From assembly GCF_031157255.1 (NCBI RefSeq), contig NZ_JAVIFX010000017.1:62001-126000 (forward strand): a stretch of DNA of 64,000 nucleotides, in the 5' to 3' direction. The translations under genes were made by a program, and so were the position numbers. The stretch is from Bradyrhizobium sp. LHD-71. Lineage in GTDB: Bacteria; Pseudomonadota; Alphaproteobacteria; Rhizobiales; Xanthobacteraceae. Positions 27,110 through 37,738 of this stretch are shown here, one piece after another (position 1 is the first letter of the stretch; every line of letters begins with the position of its first letter). The notes under the pieces were generated by a model. That model made no database searches and was not told the origin of the DNA. It was given only the letters and a program-made list of their open reading frames with translations.

Positions 27110-27610
27110 ATGCCGAAGCGCAGCGCGGCGATCCTGATGTGGAAGCATGAAGGCGGGCACCTGCAGGTCCTGCTCGTTCATCCCGGCGGCCCGTTCTGGC
27201 GGAACAAGGATGAGGGCGCCTGGTCGCTTCCCAAGGGTGAGTACGATGACGGAGAGGACGCCCTTGCTGCCGCCAGACGCGAACTGGTGGAGGAACTGGG
27301 GCCGTCTGCAGCTCGCGCCGCGGAGCAGCCGACGAGCGCGTTCATACCCATCGGTGAGGTGAAGCAGAAGGCCGGCAAGATCGTCACCGCATTTGCCATC
27401 GAAGCCGACTTCGATGTGACGCAGTTCGTCTCGAACACCTTTGAGCTCGAATGGCCGCCGAAGAGCGGCCGGCGCCAGTCCTTTCCCGAGGCTGATCGGG
27501 CACAGTGGTTCACGCTTGACCAGGCGCGGACAAAAATCCTGCCTGGACAGGTTGAGTTGCTGTCACGCGCCGTCCAGCTTTCGGCGACGGTCGCTCGAGA
27601 CATCTCTTAA
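27110..27610 (+). CDS. NUDIX hydrolase
   Basis: A 166-residue enzyme. The NUDIX box reads GEYDDGEDALAAARRELVEE followed by LG, matching Gx5Ex7REUxEExGU with its Mg-binding glutamates. WSLPKGEYD and the strand AILMWKHEGGHLQVLLVHPG are typical of the diadenosine/nucleotide-sugar pyrophosphatase branch. Family members hydrolyse nucleoside diphosphates linked to another moiety; the precise substrate is open. It is followed 36 bases later by the GFA gene. Confidence 0.92.
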   Translation: MPKRSAAILMWKHEGGHLQVLLVHPGGPFWRNKDEGAWSLPKGEYDDGEDALAAARRELVEELGPSAARAAEQPTSAFIPIGEVKQKAGKIVTAFAIEADFDVTQFVSNTFELEWPPKSGRRQSFPEADRAQWFTLDQARTKILPGQVELLSRAVQLSATVARDIS

Positions 27611-27645
27611 GGCGTCGGGACGACAATCAACCGACTGGAAGGATC

Positions 27646-28140
27646 ATGCCGGAACCCAAACAGAAGCGAGCCATGAGTCAGCCGGCGCAGATCGCAGGCC
27701 GATGCTTGTGCGGCGCGGTCCGCTTCGAGATCGATGCGCCGCCGTTCTGGGCCTGGCACGACCACACCCGGGCCACCCGGATGGCGCACGGTGCCGCCTA
27801 TGCGACCTATGTCGGAAGCTGGTGCAAGCGCTTCCGGGTGACGGATGGGGCGGACCATATCACCCGTTACGAAGACAGGGAGGCGAACACGGTACGCAGC
27901 TTCTGCAAGCGTTGTGGCACGCCCATCGCCTACGAGCGTGCGCGATCGCCGCACATGATCAACATCCCGCGCGCACTGTTTGCAAGCCGCACCGGCCGCC
28001 AGCCGCTTTATCATGTAGGTATCGATGAGGTGCAGGAGTGGATCTACACCGGTGAGGCGCTGCGGCCGCTGAAAGGCTTCCCCGGCGTCGTGTGGGAGCG
28101 CCCGCGGAGGAAAAAGGCGAAGGAATTTCCGTTCGCGTGA
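27646..28140 (+). CDS. GFA (glutathione-dependent formaldehyde-activating enzyme-like) family protein
   Basis: A 164-residue zinc-binding protein. The GRCLCGAVRFEID start and CKRCGTPIAYER supply the CxC and CxxC-type zinc ligands; the CENP-V/GFA fold members mostly have unknown substrates. Two histidines and an early Cys region (WAWHDHTRATRM) also fit. GGAAGG precedes ATG 27646; a later in-frame ATG at 27673 (SQPAQIAGRC) is an alternative start. Confidence 0.85.
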   Translation: MPEPKQKRAMSQPAQIAGRCLCGAVRFEIDAPPFWAWHDHTRATRMAHGAAYATYVGSWCKRFRVTDGADHITRYEDREANTVRSFCKRCGTPIAYERARSPHMINIPRALFASRTGRQPLYHVGIDEVQEWIYTGEALRPLKGFPGVVWERPRRKKAKEFPFA

Positions 28141-28313
28141 ATTTGCTCGACGAAACAAGGCAGTGTCTTCGACTCCTGTGAGATTGGAGGTCTGTTCCAT
28201 GTGTTGGTTGAGTGCACAAAAAATAGACTTGTCGCTTCGCGCGAAGCTTCAGCCACAAATTTGCCCGAGCGTGGCGCGACACTTTGATGACGATCAAGTG
28301 ACGGGGATGGGTC

Positions 28314-28505
28314 ATGAAAGGGGCGAAGCTCGAACTATACGAGGCCGCGGTTAGACTGGCGCAGTCCGGCGAGATGGAAAACTGGCGAAGCATTCAGCAG
28401 TCGCTGGTCGGACAAGGTTTCACATACGCTCCTGACTTGCTAGATGACGACAGAATCCGTGCGGTTCTCGACATCTGCTGCGACCAAAGCCGCCGGCCGC
28501 ACTAA
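28314..28505 (+). CDS. Small hypothetical protein, 63 residues
   Basis: KLELYEAAVRLAQSGEMENW and GFTYAPDLLDDDRIRAVLDI give an acidic helical protein with two cysteines near the end (ICCDQ). GGGGATGGG upstream of ATG 28314 gives a ribosome-binding site. Similar short proteins occur in rhizobia, but I cannot give a function. Confidence 0.55.
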   Translation: MKGAKLELYEAAVRLAQSGEMENWRSIQQSLVGQGFTYAPDLLDDDRIRAVLDICCDQSRRPH

Positions 28506-28547
28506 AACGGCTCTCAGAACGAAATGCAGCGCGCGGAGCCTCGGTCA

Positions 28548-29468
28548 ATGGGGAAGGTTTACGTCGCGGGCAGCATCAACATGGATGTCGTCGCCACGAC
28601 GACTCGATATCCAAGGCTCGGCGAAACGGTGCCGGGCAAGGCGGTCGTGTTTCTTCCCGGCGGCAAAGGTGCCAACCAGGCGGTCGCGGCGGCGCGCCTT
28701 GGCGCACAGACTGCACTGATCGGCCGCCTTGGCCGCGACAGTTTCGGTGCGGACCTGAGGACATTTCTTGCCGGGCAGCGGGTCGACCTGCAGCACGTGC
28801 AGGAGTCCGAGAATGCGCCGACGGGCGTAGCCATGATCACAATTGCCGATCGGGACAATGCGATCGTCGTGGTAGCGGGGGCGAACGCAGAGGTCGGCTT
28901 GGCCGACATCGGCGGCCCGGTTCTGCGCCCGGGCGACGTACTGGTCAGTCAACTGGAAATCCCTCCGCAAACGATCGCAGCCTTCTTCGCCCGCGGTCGC
29001 AGCAGTGGAGCGCGAACGATCCTTAATCCAGCACCGGCTATCGAGATCGATCGCGGGCTGTTTGCGCTGGCTGATCTCGTGATTCTGAACGAGACCGAGC
29101 TTGCGACATTCGCGCACCGGCCACTGCAGGAAGAGGCTTCGCTGGCCGAGATCGCCGGCGCCGCAAGGGCTCTCAGAACTCATGTCGATCAGGTGATCTG
29201 CGTCACGATCGGTAAGCGCGGAGCGCTTGCCCTTGTCGGCGCGGAGACGTTCTGCCTTGCGGCGGGGGAAGTCGAGGTGGTGGATACCACAGGCGCGGGC
29301 GATTGCTTCACGGGCGCCGTCGCCGCCGAACTGGCGCGGGGACGACCGATCCGCGACGCGCTGCAGTTCGCTAACATCGCGGCGTCAATCTGTGTGCAGC
29401 GGATGGGAGCAGGCCCGTCGATGCCGAGCCTGGAGGAGGTGACGACGGCACAGGGCCGTCAGATCTGA
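28548..29468 (+). CDS. rbsK: Ribokinase (PfkB family carbohydrate kinase)
   Basis: A 306-residue kinase phosphorylating ribose or a similar sugar with ATP. YVAGSINMDVVATTTRYP, FLPGGKGANQAVAAARLGA and VVDTTGAGDCFTGAVAAEL are PfkB signatures 1 and 2, with the GAGD anion hole and catalytic Asp. ATG 28548 follows GGAG and gives the standard N-terminus; an upstream ATG at 28524 adds eight residues. No transporter for ribose lies beside it, so the natural substrate could be another ribose-derived compound. Confidence 0.9.
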   Translation: MGKVYVAGSINMDVVATTTRYPRLGETVPGKAVVFLPGGKGANQAVAAARLGAQTALIGRLGRDSFGADLRTFLAGQRVDLQHVQESENAPTGVAMITIADRDNAIVVVAGANAEVGLADIGGPVLRPGDVLVSQLEIPPQTIAAFFARGRSSGARTILNPAPAIEIDRGLFALADLVILNETELATFAHRPLQEEASLAEIAGAARALRTHVDQVICVTIGKRGALALVGAETFCLAAGEVEVVDTTGAGDCFTGAVAAELARGRPIRDALQFANIAASICVQRMGAGPSMPSLEEVTTAQGRQI

Positions 29469-29565
29469 CAACCCCGCCAAACCGTCATCAGGCCGCGCCT
29501 GGTTCGGAACGAATTGCCGGGAACCGGCATTTTGTGAGTGGGAGCACGATCGTTCGAGGCCCATC

Positions 29566-29763
29566 ATGCCCGACAGTTCCGATCTTATCCATAAGGCCGA
29601 TGAACTGAAGCAGCAGGCAGAGCGCGAGCCTGATGCAAGGATTAGAGCGCGCCTTATACGCATGGCCGATCACTACATTCACCTCGCCCAGAGTCAGGCC
29701 TGGTCACGAGAGCATCCGGCGTCGGCTGCGGGGCTCGCCGACGTATTCGTCAAGCGCAACTAG
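29566..29763 (+). CDS. Small hypothetical protein, 65 residues
   Basis: A short helical, charged protein (IHKADELKQQAEREPDARIR, RMADHYIHLAQSQAW). No signal peptide. The codon usage matches the neighbours and the reading frame is uninterrupted, but no family is recognised. Confidence 0.5.
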   Translation: MPDSSDLIHKADELKQQAEREPDARIRARLIRMADHYIHLAQSQAWSREHPASAAGLADVFVKRN

Positions 29764-29959
29764 GGTTCGTCAGCCGCTCGCCGTCGTGACGTTGCCATGA
29801 GGGTAGCGGCATGCGGCGACGGCCTCTCGCCGGCATCACCTCACCACCTGTCGCCAATAGACCGTGACGCCGCGCTCGCGTAAGCTGTGCGGCACTCAAA
29901 ACAAAGACAGGCGCGTTCTGCTTGGAGACGCTGCCACGAATATTGGGGAGGACGTGCTT

Positions 29960-31135
29960 ATGACATCTCGTCTGCGCTTCGGCATCTTTCTTGCGCCTTT
30001 CCATAAGCCTGGCATCAATCCGACGCTGGCCTTGCAGAACGATCTGGATCTCGTCGCTTGGCTCGATCGCCTCGGTTATGACGAAGCGTGGTTTGGCGAG
30101 CACCATTCTGCAGGCACGGAGATCAGCGCGTCGCCCGAAATCATGATCGCAGTTGCCGCCGAGCGCACGCGTCATATCAAGCTTGGCACCGGTGTCGTCA
30201 GCCTGTCGTACCACAATCCGCTATGGGTTGCAGAGCGCATCGTGCTGCTCGATCATCTCACTCGCGGGCGGGTGATGTTCGGTGCCGGACCTGGTTCGCT
30301 GCCGACCGACGGCATCATGATCGGGGTTTCTCAGACGGAGACCCGTGAACTCCTCGAGCAAAGCCTCGACGTCATCATGAGGCTGTTGAGAGGAGACGAA
30401 CCGGTGACATTCAAGAACCAGCGGTGGGACCTGCGCGATGCGCGGCTGCATCTGCGTCCCTTTTCCGATCCGCTTTTTGACGCAGCCGTGGCAGCTGTGG
30501 CATCGCCCACCGGCGCCAAGCTTGCGGGGCGGCACGGCATCGGGCTGCTCTCGGTCGGCGCCACTACCGCAGCCGGCTTCGATGCGCTGGCGCTGCATTG
30601 GGATGTGCTGAACGAGGAAGCACGGGTGCACGGCAAGACGGTCGACCGTTCGAACTGGCGTCTCGTTGGCCCGATGCACTGTGCGGAAACCAAGGAGCAG
30701 GCGATTGCCGACGTGCAGTACGGCATCGAGCATTGGTTTCGTTACTTTCAGGCAGTTGCAGCTTTCCCGCAAATGGCTGTGCTCGGCGACAGCACCGCCG
30801 AGATGATCGACTTCATCAACCAGTCCGGCCTCGGCGTGATCGGAACGCCTGACGAGTGCGCAGCGCAGATCGATCGGCTCGTCAAGCAATCAAACGGCGG
30901 TTTCGGCTGTTACCTGCTGCTCGGCCACAACTGGGCGAACCAGCAGGCGACCGCCAAGAGCTTTGAGCTGATCGCCCGCCATGTGATGCCTCATTTCCAG
31001 GGCCACGCCAGGCCGACCCTCGACGCCGCCGAGCGCGCCCGCGCCGCGCGGCCTGAGCTTGCTGGCCTGCATGCCAAAGCCGTCGAGGCCGCCGGCGAGC
31101 GTTACGCCAAGGAGCGTGGGGCGCGAACGCGTTAG
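29960..31135 (+). CDS. Luciferase-like monooxygenase (LLM class flavin-dependent oxidoreductase)
   Basis: A 391-residue FMN-dependent monooxygenase. RFGIFLAPFHKPGINPTLAL, YDEAWFGEHHSAGTEISASP, HIKLGTGVVSLSYHNPLW and RVMFGAGPGSLPTDGIMIG are characteristic of the bacterial luciferase superfamily barrel. A reduced-flavin partner is required; the FMN reductase at 31142 is convergent and only six bases away, an obvious candidate. GGGGAGG at 29945-29951 sets ATG 29960 as the start. The substrate is unknown; the family includes enzymes acting on alkanesulfonates, aldehydes and aromatic compounds. Confidence 0.88.
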   Translation: MTSRLRFGIFLAPFHKPGINPTLALQNDLDLVAWLDRLGYDEAWFGEHHSAGTEISASPEIMIAVAAERTRHIKLGTGVVSLSYHNPLWVAERIVLLDHLTRGRVMFGAGPGSLPTDGIMIGVSQTETRELLEQSLDVIMRLLRGDEPVTFKNQRWDLRDARLHLRPFSDPLFDAAVAAVASPTGAKLAGRHGIGLLSVGATTAAGFDALALHWDVLNEEARVHGKTVDRSNWRLVGPMHCAETKEQAIADVQYGIEHWFRYFQAVAAFPQMAVLGDSTAEMIDFINQSGLGVIGTPDECAAQIDRLVKQSNGGFGCYLLLGHNWANQQATAKSFELIARHVMPHFQGHARPTLDAAERARAARPELAGLHAKAVEAAGERYAKERGARTR

Positions 31136-31141
31136 GCGTTC
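31125..31141. terminator. Hairpin at the convergent ends of the monooxygenase and FMN reductase
   Basis: GAACGC at 31125-31130 pairs with GCGTTC at 31136-31141; the loop GTTAG contains the monooxygenase stop codon. It could end transcripts from both sides, though no T run is present. Confidence 0.35.
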
Positions 31142-31717
31142 TCATCCGACCACCTCGCCGTAAGGCGCGGCTCGACGCGCGTCGCGCAGCGCCACGGCCC
31201 ACCAGCGCAGGCGCGACAGCATCGTGGCCATCGCCTTGCGGGCTTCCTCCAGGTTCATCGGGTGGCCGTCGGTGCCGAACCTGTTCCACGGATCGGCGAA
31301 GCTCACGCAATCCCGGATCGTGACGGCGTGCAGTTCGGCGAAGACCAGCCGCAGTTGCTCGACAGCACGCAAGCCGCCTGAGATCCCGCCATACGAGACG
31401 AACGCTACCGGCTTTGCCTGCCACTCGCGATAGGCCGCGTCGAGCAGGAGCTTCAGCACGGCTGGATAGCCATGATTGTACTCGGGGGTGACAACGACGA
31501 ATGCGTCCGCCGCGTCAAGCCGTCTGCCGAGATCCTGCAAGGCGACGCTGTTGTCCTGCTCATGGTGAGGAGACAGCTCGAACTGCCTTGGGTCGATCAG
31601 GTCCAGGGTGAAATCATTGCGACTCCAGATCTCGCCGCCCACCCAGTTCGCCACCGTGTCGCAGAAGCGGCCTTGCCGCGTGCTGCCGTAGATCAATGCC
31701 GCTTTGACCGGTGTCAT
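31142..31717 (-). CDS. NADPH-dependent FMN reductase family flavoprotein
   Basis: A 191-residue flavodoxin-like reductase. The N-terminus KAALIYGSTRQGRFCDTVAN is the flavin phosphate loop, VVVTPEYNHGYPAVLKLLLD is the NADPH_dep_FMN_red motif, and VAFVSYGGISGGLRAVEQL completes it. It reduces FMN or quinones with NADPH in the cytosol. GAGAGG lies 8 bases before ATG 31717. Its promoter region contains a SoxR box in a 19-bp spacer (see 31754-31784), so it is very probably switched on by SoxR under redox-cycling stress. Confidence 0.9.
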   Translation of the reverse strand: MTPVKAALIYGSTRQGRFCDTVANWVGGEIWSRNDFTLDLIDPRQFELSPHHEQDNSVALQDLGRRLDAADAFVVVTPEYNHGYPAVLKLLLDAAYREWQAKPVAFVSYGGISGGLRAVEQLRLVFAELHAVTIRDCVSFADPWNRFGTDGHPMNLEEARKAMATMLSRLRWWAVALRDARRAAPYGEVVG

Positions 31718-31753
31718 CTGTCTGCCTCTCCATGGTTGCCGATGGGAGACATG

Positions 31754-31784
31754 CTGATAGAACCTCAAGTAAAGTTGAGGTCAA
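31754..31784 (-). promoter_or_regulatory. SoxR-type promoter of the FMN reductase gene
   Basis: On the minus strand TTGACC (31784-31779), a 19-base spacer and TATCAG (31759-31754) form a promoter with overlong spacing. This is the geometry of SoxR/MerR-activated promoters such as E. coli soxS. The 18-bp SoxR box at 31763-31780 (CCTCAAGTAAAGTTGAGG) lies in the spacer and differs from the E. coli box in 3 of 18 positions. Confidence 0.85.
31763..31780. promoter_or_regulatory. SoxR operator (SoxR box)
   Basis: CCTCAAGTAAAGTTGAGG, a near-perfect palindrome with arms CCTCAA and TTGAGG. The box is centred in the 79-base gap between the divergent soxR and FMN reductase genes, so one site probably serves both activation of the reductase and soxR autoregulation. 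Confidence 0.9.
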
Positions 31785-31796
31785 GAGGCAATTCTC

Positions 31797-32258
31797 ATGG
31801 ACAGGATCAATCAAGCCAAGATCAGCCGGGAGCTCACCGTCGGTGAGGTCGCCGCCCGCAGCGGCGTGGCGGTCTCCGCACTACACTTCTATGAGGCGAG
31901 AGGACTGATCCGCAGCACGCGGAACCAGGGCAACCAGCGGCGCTACCCGCGCGAAGTGTTGCGGCGGGTCGCCATCATCAAGGTGGCGCAGCGAACCGGG
32001 ATGCCGCTGGCCGAGATCCATGACGCGTTGTCGGCGCTGCCGGCGGGACGCACGCCGACTGCTGCGGATTGGCGTCGTCTGTCGGCCAGATGGAAGGCGC
32101 ATCTGGATGATCGCATTGCCAGGCTCAGCCGGCTGCGCGACCAGCTCAACGATTGCATCGGCTGCGGCTGTCTGTCGACCGCGGCATGTCCCTTACGCAA
32201 TCCTCATGACTCGCTTTCGGAGCAGGGACCGGGACCGCGGCTGCTTGATCCGGCTTGA
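31797..32258 (+). CDS. soxR: Redox-sensitive transcriptional activator SoxR
   Basis: A 153-residue MerR-family protein. The winged-helix N-terminus is [20 protein letters not shown], a coiled-coil helix follows, and the C-terminus has [12 protein letters not shown] (Cys120, 123, 125 and 131), the CX2CXCX5C ligands of the [2Fe-2S] cluster. Oxidation of that cluster by superoxide or redox-cycling compounds makes SoxR activate overlong-spacer promoters. The matching box is directly upstream. In non-enteric bacteria SoxR has a small regulon and no SoxS; the FMN reductase is the target visible here. Confidence 0.96.
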   Translation: MDRINQAKISRELTVGEVAARSGVAVSALHFYEARGLIRSTRNQGNQRRYPREVLRRVAIIKVAQRTGMPLAEIHDALSALPAGRTPTAADWRRLSARWKAHLDDRIARLSRLRDQLNDCIGCGCLSTAACPLRNPHDSLSEQGPGPRLLDPA

Positions 32259-32454
32259 GAGCTGCAGTTGGGGCACGGCTCTTCGGACGCTTCGCGGCAC
32301 CGGGAGTGTCGTCGCGCGTGCTCGATCAAACGAGCAACGGATTCGTATGCTTGCAAGCCAGCTGCGTTGGATCCCGTCGGACGAGATGCGCTCGTGCCGT
32401 CAGATCGCGAATATGGCCGGCGGAACGTGCGTGCTCCGTGCCTTCGTCAGCAGA

Positions 32455-33521
32455 TTACGCCACCCGTTCTCCGGCCAGGCGTCGATATGCGGCGAGCCGA
32501 TCCGCGTAAGGCGGTGGGCGGCCTGTGGCGATATCCGGCGGCGCGGCGCCGAGTTCGGCGGCGAAATGGCAGGCGACGCGGTGACCGCCACCGAAGTCGG
32601 TCAGTGCCGGCTCTTCGTTGCGGCACCGGTCCTGGACATACGGACAGCGTGTGTGAAACCGGCAACCGGACGGTGGCGCCAGCGGGCTTGGGATGTCGCC
32701 TTCGAGTAGCGTTCGCGTGCGTGTCAGGGTCGGGTCGGCCACCGGCACGGCCGAGAGCAGTGCACGGGTATAGGGATGGCGCGGCATGGCGTAGAGCGCG
32801 CGTTTGGGAGCGAGCTCGACGATCTTGCCAAGGTACATCACGGCGACGCGGTCGCTGATGTGCTTCACCACGGCGAGGTCATGGGCGATGAAGATGTAGG
32901 CGAGGCCGAACTGGCGTTGCAGGTCCTGCAGCAGGTTGATCACCTGTGCCTGGATCGACACGTCGAGCGCCGAGACCGGCTCGTCGCAGACGACCAGCTT
33001 TGGCCGCGACGCGAGCGCGCGCGCAATGCCGATGCGCTGACGCTGTCCGCCGGAGAACTCGTGCGGATAGCGTAACGCATGCCAGGGCGAGAGGCCGACG
33101 GTCGACAGCAGGTCTTCGATCCTGCGCCGCAGCTTGGCACCGCTCGCGAGGTCGTGCAGGCGCAGCGGTTCGGCCAGAATGTCGCCCACGCTCATGCGCG
33201 GGTTGAGCGAAGCGTAGGGGTCCTGGAAGATGATCTGCATGTCGCGGCGAAGCGTGCGCAATGCCTCACGGTCGGCAGCACGCACATCACTTCCCTGAAA
33301 GCGGATCTCGCCCGCGGTCGCCTCGATCAGGCGCAGCAGAAGCCGGCCGGTCGTGGACTTGCCGCAGCCGGATTCGCCGACAAGCGCCAGCGTTTCGCCG
33401 GGATGCAGGTCGAAGGACAGTCCATCGACCGCCTTCACCGCACCGACGGCGCGCCGCAGTACAATTCCCTTGGTGACCGGGAAATGCTTGGCAAGGCCTG
33501 TGACCTGGAGGAGGGGCTCGC

Positions 33522-33525
<4 letters not shown>
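32455..33525 (-). CDS. Oligopeptide-type ABC transporter, ATP-binding subunit 2 (DppF-like)
   Basis: A 356-residue ATPase. [20 protein letters not shown] is Walker [21 protein letters not shown] contains the LSGGQ-type signature, [20 protein letters not shown] is Walker B, and the C-terminal [14 protein letters not shown] is the Fe-S/cysteine oligopeptide extension. Paired with DppD it drives import by the permeases encoded upstream. Its start overlaps the DppD stop by ATGA (4 bases). Last gene of the operon. The substrate is not necessarily a peptide; see the amidohydrolase at 34597. Confidence 0.93.
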
Positions 33526-34523
<998 letters not shown>

Positions 34524-34596
34524 GCGTGTTCCTTGGACGTGGCGCCGCGAAGGCTGTGGCGGGCATGTCCGCTTTCGGACACGGTGATGCCAACCA

Positions 34597-36066
34597 TCAA
34601 TGCACTGGCCGGCTCTGCGGAAGCCGCTCCTTCTTCGTGATCACTGGCGGCGCCATCTGCTCAGCGGTCCGGCGCGCCCAGTCGCGCTGCGGAACGGTTG
34701 CCATGCGTCGCCGCTGGCCCTCGACCAGGCGATCGGTCTCGGCCTCGATGTCCACGGTGAGCACCTTGCCGCTTTTCACCACCTGCACGCCGTCGATATA
34801 GACGTCGCGGACGGCGCGCTCACTCGCCGAGTAGATCAGGCTGCGCAGCGGCTCATAGGCCGGCTGCATGTAGGGGTGGCTGAGATCGACCAATGAGAAA
34901 TCGGCCTTGCAACCGGCGGCGATGCGGCCGAGATCGGGCCGCCGCAGGATCTTGGCGCCGACGATGGTGGCGGCCTCGAAGGCATGCCGCGTCGTGCCCA
35001 TCTTGTAGTTGCCGGTGAGGATGCGTGCGACGTAGCAGGCGAGCCGCATCTCGTCGATCATGTTGTGCGGAAACGTATCGGTGCCGAGCCCGACCGGGAT
35101 GCCCGCGTTCATGTAGCGGCCGATCGTGTTGAGTGCGATACCGCGCCGCGCGAACACCGTCGGGCAATGCGCCACGGCCGCGCCTGAATCCCGCAACCGC
35201 GCGAAATCGTCGCTGTGAGGCCAGTGGATCTGCGGATGATCGTTGAGGAAGATGCCGTGGCCGATCACCAGGTCCGGTCCCAGCACGCCGATCTGGTCGA
35301 GCCACTCGACCGGCGTCTTGCCGTGCCGGCGCACCATCTCGTTGAATTCGACGATCGCCTGGCCCGCATGCGTCTGCAGCGGAATATTGCGCCGCTGCGC
35401 TTCCGCGAGGCTGTCCTTGAACAGCCCCTCGGTGCAGGTATCGATCTGTGCAGGCCCCATCATGCCGGAAAGTCGGCCGCTCGGGTGCTTGGCGGCACGG
35501 TCGACGGTTTGCAGCGCCGCGGCGAAGGCTGCTTCGCCCGCCTTCTGGTCCCAGGCATATTCCACTTCGTGGCCGTTCTTCGTGTACCAGTAGCCGGAGC
35601 GGTACATGGGGCAGACGAATGCGCGAATACCGGTCGAGGCGAGATCGTCGAGCCAGCCCTCGCGGTTAATCGAGAGATCAGCCACTGTAGTGACGCCGCT
35701 CTTCAGCAGCTCGGAGATCGCCACGCGCGATGAGGCGCCGGCGTCCTGCGGCTCCATGCCGAACACCGGCAGGTATTCGTAAAGGGAGCTCTGCCCGAGC
35801 TTGTCGCTGGCGAACTCCTCGGTGACGCCCTTGTTGCCGGGCTCGGAGAACGGATGGCTGTGAATGTTGACGAGGCCCGGCATGGCCATCAGGCCCCGGC
35901 CCTCGATCGTGACATCCGCCTGGCCGACGAAGCCAGGTCCGGCATGCACCACCTCGTTGCCCGTGAAGGCAAGGTCGGCATTCTGCAGGTAGACATGCCG
36001 GCTATCCGACTCGTCCCAGGCAACGATCAGGTCGAGGTTGCGGATCAGCGTGGTTCTGGCAGTCAT
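34597..36066 (-). CDS. Metal-dependent amidohydrolase (TrzN/AtzA-like cytosine deaminase superfamily)
   Basis: A 489-residue enzyme with the amidohydrolase barrel: [19 protein letters not shown] gives the first Hx[19 protein letters not shown] the third metal-binding His, [13 protein letters not shown] another His, and [15 protein letters not shown] the catalytic Asp with following Asn/Met. Family members deaminate or dechlorinate heterocyclic amines. It lies inside an ABC importer operon, between the binding protein and ATPase genes, so the imported molecule is probably its substrate or a close precursor. The N-terminus ([16 protein letters not shown]) is of the TRZ/ATZ composite-domain type. 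Exact substrate unknown. Confidence 0.85.
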   Translation of the reverse strand: MTARTTLIRNLDLIVAWDESDSRHVYLQNADLAFTGNEVVHAGPGFVGQADVTIEGRGLMAMPGLVNIHSHPFSEPGNKGVTEEFASDKLGQSSLYEYLPVFGMEPQDAGASSRVAISELLKSGVTTVADLSINREGWLDDLASTGIRAFVCPMYRSGYWYTKNGHEVEYAWDQKAGEAAFAAALQTVDRAAKHPSGRLSGMMGPAQIDTCTEGLFKDSLAEAQRRNIPLQTHAGQAIVEFNEMVRRHGKTPVEWLDQIGVLGPDLVIGHGIFLNDHPQIHWPHSDDFARLRDSGAAVAHCPTVFARRGIALNTIGRYMNAGIPVGLGTDTFPHNMIDEMRLACYVARILTGNYKMGTTRHAFEAATIVGAKILRRPDLGRIAAGCKADFSLVDLSHPYMQPAYEPLRSLIYSASERAVRDVYIDGVQVVKSGKVLTVDIEAETDRLVEGQRRRMATVPQRDWARRTAEQMAPPVITKKERLPQSRPVH

Positions 36067-36128
36067 CGGCGTGTCCTTCCCAAAAAGAAAGCGAGCACCT
36101 GCTGCGCATGCGCTCGCATGCTTGGTGC

Positions 36129-37721
36129 TTATTTGAATTCCAGGCTGAGTCCCTTGTACAGGCCGCAGCCGTAGTTGCCGTGCGCGCGCACCGGTTTCAG
36201 CTTGGCACCGGTGACGACGTGCAGCGGCTCGTGATAGAGCGGGATCCAGACCGCCGCGTCATGCACCTTTTCCTGCACCTGCGCATAAGCCGCATTGCGG
36301 ACTTTCTCGTCGGTCGCCTGCGAGCCCTTGTCGAGCAGCTCGTCAGTCTCCTTGTCGTTCCAGTTCATCCGGTTTGGTGCGGGACGGTTTGCCGAACGGA
36401 AATAGAGATTGAGCGCGTCGCCGGCGCTGACATAAGGGAAGCTCATGCCGAAGGCGTCGAACTCCTGCGTGGAAAGCTTGCCCCAGGCGACGGTCGCGTC
36501 GAAGAGCTGGATCTGCAGGTCGACGCCGATCTTGCGCATGTCACCCTGGACCGCCTCGGCGACTTCCTTGAACTGGCCTGCAATGCCGTAGACCACCGGT
36601 GCTAACTTCTTGCCGTCCTTGTAGCGGAATTTGTCCGGGCCGATCTTCCAGCCTGCCTCGTCGAGCAGCTTGTTGGCCTGGGCGACGTTCTCGCCATAGA
36701 CGCCGCGATCGACCTTGTCGTTGAAATCGAGGATGCCGGGCCGCAACAGGGTGACGGCCGGCTCGCCGAAGCCAAAGGTCACGGCATCAGTGATCGCCTT
36801 CTGATCTACGGCGAGATTGATCGCCCGGCGCACGCGCACGTCGTTGACGAACTCCTTATCCACCTTGAAGCCGATGAAGTAGGTCCAGAAATAGTTCTCG
36901 GCGCGCGAGACCGAGAGATCCTTGTTGTCCTTCAGATCCTGCAGCGCCCAGTAGGGCACATACTGACTGACGTCGGCCTGGCCAGCCTGAAGCGCGGTGA
37001 CCCGCGTGTTCTCCTCGGGCACGACCTTCCAGATCACGCGATCGACCTTGGCCGTGGCGTTCGGATAGAAGGACGGACCCCATTTGTAGGCGGCATGGCG
37101 CACCAGCACCGTCTGGTCGCGTGGTACCCAGCTCTCCATGCAGTACGGACCGGTACCATCGAAACCCTTGATGCCGAAGTCGGCGCCGAGCTGCTTCACC
37201 TGGTCGACATTGATGATGGTGTGGAAGTATTGCGTCATCTGATAGAGCAGCTCGGAGAACGGCTTCTTGAGCTTGTACTCGACCGTGAAGTCATCGATCG
37301 CGCTGACCTTGTCGACGTCGCCCATGCGCCACTTCACCAGGCCCTTGGTCTCCGGGTCGAGCCAGCGCTCGTAGGTGGCGACGACGTCCTTGGCCGTCAT
37401 CTTGCGGCCGCTGCAGAAGGTCACGTCGTCACGCAGCTTGAAGGTATAGAGCGTGCCGTCCGGCGACACCGTCCAGCTCTTGGCCAGGCCCGGCGTCAGC
37501 GTTTTCAAGTCAAAATCGAGGTTCACCAGCGTGTCGCCGACCATATAGAGAACCTCGCCGTTCGACCGCGCCGTCGATTTGTGCGGATCGTAACGATCGG
37601 TGTCGATCTCGCGCACCACGGTGACGGTGCGCTGCTGTGCCGATGCGACGGCGCTCAGGAGGGTCGTACCGGCGAGCAGTGCTGCAGCTCCCAGCGTCAG
37701 CGTGCGTATGATTGCACTCAT
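36129..37721 (-). CDS. ABC transporter substrate-binding protein, family 5 (DppA/OppA-like)
   Basis: A 530-residue periplasmic binding protein. The signal peptide runs to about ASAQQ. ITTLSAVASAQQRTVTVVRE-type start is followed by DRYDPHKSTARSNGEVLY, PGLAKSWTVSPDGTLYTFKL with VTFCSGRKMTAKDVVATY, the SBP_bac_5 hallmark. NLAVDQKAITDAVTFGFGEP and the C-terminal LYHEPLHVVTGAKLKPVR complete it. It captures peptides, oligosaccharides or other small organic solutes for the adjacent DppBC permeases. Confidence 0.93.
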   Translation of the reverse strand: MSAIIRTLTLGAAALLAGTTLLSAVASAQQRTVTVVREIDTDRYDPHKSTARSNGEVLYMVGDTLVNLDFDLKTLTPGLAKSWTVSPDGTLYTFKLRDDVTFCSGRKMTAKDVVATYERWLDPETKGLVKWRMGDVDKVSAIDDFTVEYKLKKPFSELLYQMTQYFHTIINVDQVKQLGADFGIKGFDGTGPYCMESWVPRDQTVLVRHAAYKWGPSFYPNATAKVDRVIWKVVPEENTRVTALQAGQADVSQYVPYWALQDLKDNKDLSVSRAENYFWTYFIGFKVDKEFVNDVRVRRAINLAVDQKAITDAVTFGFGEPAVTLLRPGILDFNDKVDRGVYGENVAQANKLLDEAGWKIGPDKFRYKDGKKLAPVVYGIAGQFKEVAEAVQGDMRKIGVDLQIQLFDATVAWGKLSTQEFDAFGMSFPYVSAGDALNLYFRSANRPAPNRMNWNDKETDELLDKGSQATDEKVRNAAYAQVQEKVHDAAVWIPLYHEPLHVVTGAKLKPVRAHGNYGCGLYKGLSLEFK

Positions 37722-37738
37722 GGTCCGCTAATGCCTCC

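Noticed and set aside
32259-32454. Possible gene between soxR and the ABC operon
   Set aside because: Open frames here overlap the end of the ATPase gene on the other strand and show no motif or ribosome-binding site.
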